Positions 1-5,588 of a stretch of DNA of 15,700 nt are shown in pieces; the stretch's first letter is position 1; each line of letters opens with the position of its first letter. Source of the stretch: OMOG01 sp041485845 (GTDB lineage Bacteria > Acidobacteriota > Terriglobia > Bryobacterales > Bryobacteraceae). Both the position numbers and the translations under genes were made by a program. The stretch is from NCBI GenBank assembly GCA_041485845.1, contig JBGPKH010000152.1:1-15700 (forward strand), read 5' to 3'. A model generated the notes under the pieces. The model did not search any database and was not told the origin of the DNA. It was given only the letters and a program-made list of their open reading frames with translations.

Positions 1-341
1 CAGGCCATGAGGAAGAGCGATACCGGCGCGGCGCAGTAGAAGATGGCCGAGACGAATTGCAGAGCCATCAAGTGGGACACATGCCGCCAGGCCGCGATGG
101 CCGCAGTCATGGCCGGCACGAGGGGCGCGGAGGTGAATTCGAAGGGAATGCCGAAATCCCAGAAAGGCCACCAGGCGGGATGCAGCCAGCCATCGCCCAA
201 GCGGGCCAGGGCGGCCCAATAGCCGTCGAGCGAGTTCATCTGAGCGGTGGGGTGGAAGAACCAGTCCCGGCAGACGTAGGCGTTCACCCACAGAAGTACG
301 GCGGCGTAGGAGGATCCTGGGAGGATTTCGCCGCGGCTCAT
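1..341 (-). CDS. Polytopic membrane protein, N-terminal part (possibly GT-C glycosyltransferase-like), cut by window edge
   Basis: An open frame runs from an ATG at 341-339 to the left edge without a stop, giving 113 codons. The first hydrophobic segment is about residues 11-25. An acidic, aromatic-rich loop follows (MNSLDGYWAAL, then HPAWWPFWDFGIPFEF), and a second hydrophobic stretch begins near residue 75. A first transmembrane helix followed by an extracytoplasmic loop with a conserved Asp and many Trp/Phe resembles bacterial GT-C-fold mannosyltransferase-type or YfhO-like membrane proteins; this is a family impression, not a proven assignment. The start overlaps the pyrD stop as ATGA, and a GGAG lies about 5 bases upstream, so translation is probably coupled to pyrD. 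The function of the missing remainder cannot be judged. Confidence 0.7.
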   Translation of the reverse strand, partial: MSRGEILPGSSYAAVLLWVNAYVCRDWFFHPTAQMNSLDGYWAALARLGDGWLHPAWWPFWDFGIPFEFTSAPLVPAMTAAIAAWRHVSHLMALQFVSAIFYCAAPVSLFLMA

Positions 342-1264
342 GACTCCAGGGTATCTACTAACTCGGAAACTCTGGCTATCTTTTCTTTCTTGAGAAAGTC
401 GGCCAGCTCCTCTGCGATGTGTACCGGGGCCCGCGGGTCCCAGAACGTCGCGGTACCTACTTGAACGGCACTGGCGCCGGCGATCAGGAATTCGGCGGCG
501 TCCACACCGCTGGCGATTCCTCCCAGCCCGATGACGGGAATCCTCACCGCCCGAGCCGCCTGGCACACCAGCCGCAAGGCGATCGGTTTGATGGCCGGTC
601 CCGAGAGCCCGCCGAAGCCGGCGCCGATGCGCGGACGGCGGGTGCGCGCGTCGATGGCGAGGGCGATGAACGAGTTCACCAGGGAGAGCGCATCGGCGCC
701 GTTTGTCTCCGCCGCGAGGGCCAACGGTTCGATGGCCGCCACGTTGGGAGAGAGCTTGACCACCACCGGCCGGCGAGCCACCCGCTTGACCGCCGCCACG
801 ACGGCGCCCAACAGCGCGGGGTCGCTCGAGAAGTAGATGCCGCCGTGGCTAGTGTTGGGGCACGACACGTTGAGCTCGTAACCGGCCAGTCCTTCGTGGT
901 CTTCGAGCACGCGCACCACTTCCACGTAGTCTTCGATTTCGTAGCCGAAAACATTGGCGAAAACGGCCGTGCGCAGACGGGCAAGGGCCGGCAGCTTTTC
1001 TTTGGCGAACGCGCGGACGCCGATATTCTGCAGGCCGATGGAGTTGATCATGCCGGCTGCGGTTTCGTAGATGCGCGGCGCCGGATTTCCCTCGATCGGC
1101 TCGCGCGACAGCCCCTTCACCACCAGGCCGCCGAGCGCATTGAGGTCCACCAGCTTGGCAAACTCGATACCGTAGCCGAACGTGCCGGAAGCCGCCAGCA
1201 CTGGATTCTTCAGGGCGATTCCGCAGAGCGACGTGGCCAGCGACGGGTCGGAGGAACGGCTCAT
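338..1264 (-). CDS. pyrD: Dihydroorotate dehydrogenase, class 1B catalytic subunit
   Basis: The 308-residue product matches the usual length of class 1 dihydroorotate dehydrogenases (DHO_dh, PF01180), which oxidise dihydroorotate to orotate in pyrimidine synthesis using FMN. Visible family marks are the N-terminal NPVLAASGTFGYG (residues 20-32), GGLVVKGLS (45-53), the substrate motif MINSIGLQN (72-80), the NVSCPN catalytic loop with Cys135 as the base typical of class 1 enzymes, the VVVKLSPN strand, and the C-terminal FMN phosphate loops IGLGGI and GASAVQVGTA. Cytoplasmic. Sequence features resemble the class 1B (NAD-linked) form, which normally pairs with an iron-sulfur/FAD subunit PyrK; no pyrK is in the window. 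The start ATG overlaps the stop of the upstream phosphatase-like gene by four bases, and its own stop overlaps the next gene by four, implying one transcript. Confidence 0.95.
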   Translation of the reverse strand: MSRSSDPSLATSLCGIALKNPVLAASGTFGYGIEFAKLVDLNALGGLVVKGLSREPIEGNPAPRIYETAAGMINSIGLQNIGVRAFAKEKLPALARLRTAVFANVFGYEIEDYVEVVRVLEDHEGLAGYELNVSCPNTSHGGIYFSSDPALLGAVVAAVKRVARRPVVVKLSPNVAAIEPLALAAETNGADALSLVNSFIALAIDARTRRPRIGAGFGGLSGPAIKPIALRLVCQAARAVRIPVIGLGGIASGVDAAEFLIAGASAVQVGTATFWDPRAPVHIAEELADFLKKEKIARVSELVDTLES

Positions 1265-2733
1265 TCGATGAGCGCCTCACCCAACACGCGGCCGGTGGAG
1301 GAAGACGGCGAAGCCACGCCCATCACGCGCGCCAAAGTCGGCGCCACGTCCACCGAGGCCACCGGACTCTCGAATACGGCGGCGCGGAACTGCGGGCCGA
1401 AGAGGAACAGCGGAACCCGCACGTCGTAGTCGTAGAGCGAGCCATAGGAGATGCCGCGGCCCTGGCCGAAGTCCTCGACATACTCGGGGTGGTAGGAGAG
1501 GATCACATCTCCCGAGCGAACCGGATGGAAGCTGTTGCGGAATCGGCGTTGCCAATCCGAGTGGATGGAGCAGTGTGCGCCTGCGGTGAAGTAGCCGGCC
1601 ACCGCGGAATGGTCCATAGCGGCGCGCGCGGCCCCCTGGCGAATGGGTTCCGGATCGCGGAAACCGCTGGTATCGAGGTACAGGGAGGGATACAGGTACT
1701 TCTCCACGCGGCCGCTGCCGGTAGCGTTGAGGTGACGGTCCACGGCCTGCGCCACGGTCTCGCCGCTCACCGCCATACGGTCGCGAGACTCCGCCGGCGG
1801 CTCGGGCGGCGCGCCGTGAGCGCCCACCAGGGCGACGCTGAAATTCTTCTCTCCGGGCGTCTTGGTCAATTGATTGAGCAACGTTTCGATCTGCCGGTCG
1901 AGGTGCAGCGTCATCTGGTGCATGAGCGCCGGGTGCGCGCCGATTTCGTATCCCAGGAGCCCGGTGGAGCCGGCCAGGATACACAGAAAATCGAAGGTGC
2001 TTCCCTGCCCCAGCTTGTCCTTGGCGATGAGCTCGGCGGCGAATTCGAACTGCGCGGTCTGAGCGTATGGCGAGGACTTGTAGAGCGTCAGAAATTCCGC
2101 CGGCCGCTCCGGCGAGAAGGTCAGGGTACGGAGGGCCGGCGCGTCCGGTTTGGCTCCCAGAGCCTGCCACTTGAAATCGTGCAGGCCCACCAGATTCCGG
2201 GAAGTATTGGATGCCGCCAGCCAATCGGGCGGGTCGCTCAGGGTAGTGAACTGGCCGTTGTCATCCATCGAAAACAGGCGCGCGTCGGGCGTTCCGGCGA
2301 AGATCGCACCGTGCGCCTCGTTCAAGGCAATCACCGAAACGCGAGTTCGCGGCACGGCGGCGACTTGGGCTGCCAACGTGGTGGCGAGCAGTGCTTCATC
2401 GCCCGCCGGCACCGCTTTGCGGATCGATCGGTCGTACCAGAAGTCGGCGACGATCCCATGCTGCGCGGGCCAGGCGCCGGTGGCCAGCGTGGCGATGCTG
2501 GTGGCCTGGAAGGTGCTGGCGAGATGCCGGCAATCGGGGAAGTAAGCTCCCTTTTCCAGCAGACGGCGGAAGCCGCCGGGCGCCAGCGGCATTCCGGGGG
2601 CATCGAGATAGTCCGGGCGGAATTGATCTAAAACCACCAGCACCAACAACTTGGGCCGGACCGTCAGGGCCCGCAGGCTGCCGGCCAATCCACCGAGGGT
2701 GCAGGCCACGAACTGCCGACGGCAAATCCCCAT
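1261..2733 (-). CDS. Alkaline-phosphatase-superfamily (phosphodiesterase/PafA-like) exported protein, probable pseudoenzyme
   Basis: A 490-residue protein of the type I phosphodiesterase/PafA fold (PF01663-like). I place the start at the ATG at 2733, because it gives a Tat-like leader (CRRQFVACTLGGLAG, residues 4-18); the longer TTG start at 2784 would put 17 residues before it. The superfamily scaffold is recognisable: VVLDQFRPDYL with metal Asp36, TLATGAWPAQHGI (82-93), the helix after GSTGLLGYEIG (256-265), and GSLYDYDVRVPLFLFG near 431-446. By eye against PafA and NPP motifs, the nucleophile Thr is Gln76, the D...H of the STDxxGH motif is Gly258/Tyr262, the ADHG Asp is Ala305 (His306 kept), and the last THG His is Tyr430. 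Phosphatase activity is therefore doubtful. Its stop overlaps the pyrD start as ATGA. It probably acts in the envelope; role unknown. Confidence 0.85.
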   Translation of the reverse strand: MGICRRQFVACTLGGLAGSLRALTVRPKLLVLVVLDQFRPDYLDAPGMPLAPGGFRRLLEKGAYFPDCRHLASTFQATSIATLATGAWPAQHGIVADFWYDRSIRKAVPAGDEALLATTLAAQVAAVPRTRVSVIALNEAHGAIFAGTPDARLFSMDDNGQFTTLSDPPDWLAASNTSRNLVGLHDFKWQALGAKPDAPALRTLTFSPERPAEFLTLYKSSPYAQTAQFEFAAELIAKDKLGQGSTFDFLCILAGSTGLLGYEIGAHPALMHQMTLHLDRQIETLLNQLTKTPGEKNFSVALVGAHGAPPEPPAESRDRMAVSGETVAQAVDRHLNATGSGRVEKYLYPSLYLDTSGFRDPEPIRQGAARAAMDHSAVAGYFTAGAHCSIHSDWQRRFRNSFHPVRSGDVILSYHPEYVEDFGQGRGISYGSLYDYDVRVPLFLFGPQFRAAVFESPVASVDVAPTLARVMGVASPSSSTGRVLGEALIE

Positions 2734-2839
2734 AAAAAAGGAGTTTAGCAGAGAGGCAAAAGTAGTGTTATAGTGTGGGTTCAAATATGATCATTGCTGG
2801 CCTGGCTATCCCTCCGAGTCCGGTCGGAACGGCACATTC
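2734..2839. promoter_or_regulatory. Divergent promoter region between the phosphatase/pyrD operon and the HTH gene
   Basis: This AT-rich island in otherwise GC-rich sequence separates two divergently transcribed genes. On the minus strand TATAAC (2772-2767) matches five of six bases of a -10 box and would start transcription about 30 bases before the ATG at 2733. On the plus strand TATAGT (2769-2774) and TATGAT (2786-2791) each match five of six. No convincing -35 box is seen at the correct spacing for any of them, so exact start sites are uncertain. The location of an HTH regulator opposite the operon makes autoregulation possible, but no operator was identified. Confidence 0.35.
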
Positions 2840-3154
2840 ATGAAAGACGAAAAGAGTGTCCTGGGGCTGGCCACGATTCGCCGAAATCGCGGCATCTCGT
2901 TGAATCAGATTGCCGAATCGACGAAGATCAGCGTGCGCTCCCTGGAGGCGATCGAACGGGGGGAATTCCGCAAGCTACCCGGCGGAATTTATACCACGAG
3001 CTATATCCGCCAATATGCGCAGGCCATCGACTATGATGAGGCGGCTATCCTGGCCGTCTATCACCGCGAGATGGCGGCGGAAGCAAGCCCGCGGGCGGGC
3101 GCCAAGAGTTCGTTCGGCGGATGGCGCCCGGTGTCCGGCATTTTGGGATCGTAG
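2840..3154 (+). CDS. Short RodZ-type helix-turn-helix protein
   Basis: A 104-residue protein whose residues 7-66 match the cytoplasmic N-terminal HTH of RodZ-like proteins (HTH_25, PF13413): LATIRRNRGISLNQIAE, then TKISVRSLEAIERG as the recognition-helix region, and LPGGIYTTSYIRQYAQ, which is the characteristic RodZ helix. Unlike RodZ it has no transmembrane segment or periplasmic domain; after residue 80 the tail is short and low in complexity. It is the only plus-strand gene. A weak purine stretch (GGAACGG) lies upstream of the ATG. The domain can bind DNA or MreB in relatives; which applies here is unknown. Coding-like third-position GC continues in the same frame past its TAG, so the present end may be a premature stop. 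Confidence 0.75.
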   Translation: MKDEKSVLGLATIRRNRGISLNQIAESTKISVRSLEAIERGEFRKLPGGIYTTSYIRQYAQAIDYDEAAILAVYHREMAAEASPRAGAKSSFGGWRPVSGILGS

Positions 3155-3404
3155 CTGGACACGTTCCTGCCCGGCTATGGCGCGGCGCCCACCTACAAGG
3201 AGATCGCAAGCCGCAGGACGCCCCGCGCGTGACCGACGGCGATGCTGAATGGAGTCATGCTCCAGGAGAGCGCGCAGTTGCTGAAGAAGGTCAGCCGCGC
3301 CAAAGATCGGGACGGCTGGACGAGGCTTGCCTGGCGCTGAGTGAGACGAGCGCCGCGGTGCAGAAGGCTGCGCAGGCTAAATGTGACGAACTTCTTCGGT
3401 TGAC
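3155..3404 (+). other. Decayed or non-coding stretch downstream of the HTH gene
   Basis: No intact gene is supported here. The HTH frame, read past its TAG at 3152-3154, stays rich in G/C third positions, with fragments such as LDTFLPGYGAAPTYKEIASR before a TGA and then MLQESAQLLKKVSRAKDRDG before a second TGA. Another plus frame takes over near 3318 with an alanine-rich helical fragment (LDEACLALSETSAAVQKAA) ending at a TAG at 3409-3411. This pattern fits a gene broken by stops and a frameshift, but I recognise no family, and chance open frames in GC-rich DNA are an alternative. Confidence 0.3.
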
Positions 3405-3526
3405 CGCATAGTCCGGCGCAATGCGGATCGCCTCCTGAAAAAACTCCAGGGCCCTGCCAAAATCGCGCGTCGTCCGCTTGTTCGGAAATTGCGCCCTTTC
3501 AGATAGGCCTCATGTGCGTCCGGGGG
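3405..3526 (-). pseudogene. Remnant of a TPR-repeat protein (TolB/CadC-type TPR protein fragment)
   Basis: Read on the minus strand, 3520-3487 gives DAHEAYLKGRNF, and one base out of register the following stretch to 3405 gives NKRTTRDFGRALEFFQEAI then RIAPDYA. Together this is the canonical opening of the TPR region found in many acidobacterial transcription-factor/TPR proteins (YLKGRYF-WNKRT-...-AL.YF..AI..DP.YA). The break is at 3484-3485, where two bases stand in place of a codon, indicating a one-base deletion. The fragment has no start, begins 6 bases after the stop of the short-chain dehydrogenase gene and ends abruptly. It is a non-functional fossil. Confidence 0.65.
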
Positions 3527-3531
3527 CGGTA

Positions 3532-4314
3532 TTATTGCGTGGCGGTGATGCCGCCGTCCAGATACAAAGTCTGCCCGGTGATGAAATCGGACGCGGGCGA
3601 AACGAAAAACAGCACCGCGCTCATCACCTCCTCGGGCTCCGCGATCCGCCCCAGCGGAATCCGCGCCACCAGCGCGTTGTAGAACGCGGGATCGGAGAGC
3701 ATGTGCGCCACCTGCTGGGTGCGAACGAACGTGGGCGCGACCACGTTGACGTTGATCCGATGCGGCGCCCACTCCGCCGACAGTTGCTTGCAGAGGATCG
3801 CGAGTCCGCCCTTGGTGGCGCAGTACGCCGCATAGCCGCGCCCGCGCAGGCCGAGCAGCGTGCGCACCGATCCGATGTGCACCTGCTTACCTCCCCTGCC
3901 CTGCGCGATCATGTGGCGCGCAGCGGCTTGTGCCTGGAACATCGCGCCTTTCAGGTTGACGTCGAAGACGTGGTCGAACATGGGTTCGGTGACTTCTTCG
4001 GCCTTCTCCTCGCGGTTCAGACCGACACAGTTCACCAGGATGTCGAGCGCGCCGAAATGCGCGGCGACGTCGTCCACCATGCGCTGCGTTTCGGACACCG
4101 AGGTGACCTCAAACACCGCGGCGAAAGCCTCGCGGCCTCGATCTCGCAACGCGTCCGCGCAGGCCGCAGCCTTCTGCGCATCGTGGCCGGCCACCGCTAC
4201 CTTCGCGCCCATCGCGGCCAGTCCCTCGCTCACTGCTTTCCCAATGCCGCCGTATCCGCCCGTGATCAACGCCACCTTGCCGTCCAGGCGAAACAACTGT
4301 TCGGGCGACGTCAT
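3532..4314 (-). CDS. Short-chain dehydrogenase/reductase (SDR), second of a tandem pair
   Basis: A 260-residue classical SDR (adh_short_C2, PF13561), cytoplasmic, NAD(P)-dependent. The cofactor motif TGGYGGIG is at residues 18-25, NCVG (95-98) replaces the usual NNAG, and the catalytic tetrad is complete: Asn120, Ser149, Tyr164 and Lys168 (YCATK). The C-terminal FITGQTLYLDGG is the family signature. The overall look is that of gluconate 5-dehydrogenase or 2-deoxygluconate 3-dehydrogenase-like SDRs acting on sugar acids or keto sugars, but substrate cannot be assigned from sequence. Its ATG follows the TAG stop of the upstream SDR with no gap (TAGATG), so the two are surely co-translated. It is the last gene of the right-hand cluster. 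Confidence 0.88.
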   Translation of the reverse strand: MTSPEQLFRLDGKVALITGGYGGIGKAVSEGLAAMGAKVAVAGHDAQKAAACADALRDRGREAFAAVFEVTSVSETQRMVDDVAAHFGALDILVNCVGLNREEKAEEVTEPMFDHVFDVNLKGAMFQAQAAARHMIAQGRGGKQVHIGSVRTLLGLRGRGYAAYCATKGGLAILCKQLSAEWAPHRINVNVVAPTFVRTQQVAHMLSDPAFYNALVARIPLGRIAEPEEVMSAVLFFVSPASDFITGQTLYLDGGITATQ

Positions 4315-5070
4315 CTACTTGCCTTGCCAGCCGCCGTCCACGTGGATCGACTGGCCCGTGAGGTAGCTGGCTTCGTCGGAGGCGAAGAACGCCACCACGG
4401 TGCCGATCTCGCGCGGTTCCCCGGGACGGCCCAGCGAGATCTGGGAAAGGATCCCGGGTAGCAGGTCGGGGCGCTTCATCACCCACGCCGTCATGTCGGT
4501 GTCGATCAGACCCGGATGGACGCAGTTGACCCGTATGCCCAAGGGAGTCATCTCGGCCGACATGTTGCGCGTCAGCGCTTCCAGGCCGAGCTTGGTCGGG
4601 GCGTAGTGCGTGCGGCCGGGAAGAACCTTGCCGGCCTGGATGGAGCCGATCATGACGATGTTGCCCTGGCAGCCTTCGGCGATCGCGCGCCGGCAGTAGA
4701 CCTGCGAACAGAGCCATTCGCCGCGCAGGTTGACATCGGTGAGGCGGGTCCACTGCTCGTCGGTCAAATCCAGGAAGGGGACGATGGTTTCGATGCCCGC
4801 ATTGTTCACCAGGACGTCGATGGGGCCGAGCTCTTCCCACACCCGGTTCACCATCGCTTCGACCTCCGCGCGATTGGCGACGTCGGCCTTCACGGTGATC
4901 GCGCGGCGGCCCTTGCAGCGGACCCACGCGGCGACGTCCTCGGCGGCCTGCGCGCTGGCCACGTAGTTCACCGCAACGTCGGCGCCCTCCTCCGCAAAGA
5001 CCTCGGCGATCCCCCGGCCGATCCCCCGGCTGGCCCCCGTGATGAGAGCCACCTTACCCTGTAATTTCAC
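4315..5070 (-). CDS. Short-chain dehydrogenase/reductase (SDR), glucose 1-dehydrogenase/FabG-like
   Basis: A 251-residue classical SDR. TGASRGIG is at residues 11-18, VNNAG at 88-92, and the catalytic residues Asn114, Ser143, Tyr156 and Lys160 (YAPTK) are all present, followed by HPGLIDTDM and the C-terminal SYLTGQSIHVDGG. The start is a GTG at 5070-5068, chosen because an exceptionally strong purine tract (GAGGAGGAGGAGGG, 5087-5074) sits just upstream at ideal spacing. The GTG overlaps the TGA of the preceding open frame as GTGA. Probably a cytoplasmic sugar or alcohol dehydrogenase that works with the adjoining SDR on products made by the upstream exported enzymes; this role is inferred from position. 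Divergence from the second SDR is high, so this is an old duplication or independent recruitment. Confidence 0.88.
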   Translation of the reverse strand: MKLQGKVALITGASRGIGRGIAEVFAEEGADVAVNYVASAQAAEDVAAWVRCKGRRAITVKADVANRAEVEAMVNRVWEELGPIDVLVNNAGIETIVPFLDLTDEQWTRLTDVNLRGEWLCSQVYCRRAIAEGCQGNIVMIGSIQAGKVLPGRTHYAPTKLGLEALTRNMSAEMTPLGIRVNCVHPGLIDTDMTAWVMKRPDLLPGILSQISLGRPGEPREIGTVVAFFASDEASYLTGQSIHVDGGWQGK

Positions 5071-5588
5071 GATTCCCTCCTCCTCCTCAGCCTTCTATTA
5101 TGTACGCGTCGTGCATCGCGTGGCTGTGCCGCAAATCGCGCCCAGCCATCGCGCCATTCGAACGCAACGGGCTTGCGCTCCGGCGCCAGCAGCACTCGCC
5201 TCGGCCGCGCGGCGGATTGCAACCGGACTTCAATTCCGTGGACCGCGCTGAAAGAGTTCACCAGGTGCACGAAGCGGTCCGCACCGCGGATGTTGTACGA
5301 GACCTCCACTGGCAGCGGCGCGTTCTCGATCAAGAGGCTGCGCGCGTCCGGCGGATGGACCAGGTGCAGCATCCACGAAACGAGCCTGCGCAGCACCGGC
5401 GTGCCCTCCTGACGGTAGACCGCAGAAAGCGGAAACGCGCAGTAGATCGCCGTGCCCTGGCCGAACTGGTGGAAGGTGACTCCGGGACCCTCGGACGATC
5501 TGAGCCAGTCCGCGCCTTCCTTAGCAGGGGCGCCGAACAACGGCAGCAGCGTGGCATTGATCAGGACTTCGCGGCGGGTGGGGCGCAT
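5067..5588 (-). CDS. Truncated Tat-signal protein retaining only a C-terminal glycoside-hydrolase-associated domain
   Basis: The ATG at 5588-5586 shares a base with the TAA of PQQ dehydrogenase 1 (TAATG). The product begins with a Tat-type leader (TRREVLINATLLPLFGAPA, residues 4-22), but by residue 35 it is already in a sequence (VTFHQFGQGTAIYCAFPLS) that looks like the far C-terminal region of large secreted glycoside-hydrolase-like proteins (beta-galactosidase-trimerisation-like 'GxGxxVY' strand, then VEVSYN...RFVHLVNS and a beta-rich tail). The catalytic part seems deleted. In the ORF frame the last 20 residues become basic (RRLRRRRES) because they read through the next gene's ribosome binding site. 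From about 5129 another frame has the coding-like codons and reads HSHAMHDAYIIEG to a TGA at 5089-5087, which indicates a frameshift near the end. Probably a degenerate gene. Confidence 0.55.
   Translation of the reverse strand: MRPTRREVLINATLLPLFGAPAKEGADWLRSSEGPGVTFHQFGQGTAIYCAFPLSAVYRQEGTPVLRRLVSWMLHLVHPPDARSLLIENAPLPVEVSYNIRGADRFVHLVNSFSAVHGIEVRLQSAARPRRVLLAPERKPVAFEWRDGWARFAAQPRDARRVHNRRLRRRRES
5071..5089 (-). promoter_or_regulatory. Strong Shine-Dalgarno tract deciding a GTG start
   Basis: The minus strand reads CTGAGGAGGAGGAGGGAATC followed by GTG. Repeated AGG units complement the 16S anti-SD over several registers. This supports the GTG at 5070 as the start of the SDR gene and suggests that it is translated more strongly than the genes before it. 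Confidence 0.7.

Noticed and set aside
2734..2784. Extended N-terminus of the phosphatase-like protein from a TTG at 2784
   Set aside because: The extension lies over promoter-like AT-rich sequence and precedes a Tat-like leader that should be near the N-terminus; the ATG at 2733 is preferred.
3455..3464. CAGGGCCCTG-type palindrome as a terminator between convergent genes
   Set aside because: The stem is only about 5 bp with no loop and no T-run, and it lies inside the TPR remnant; not supported as a terminator.
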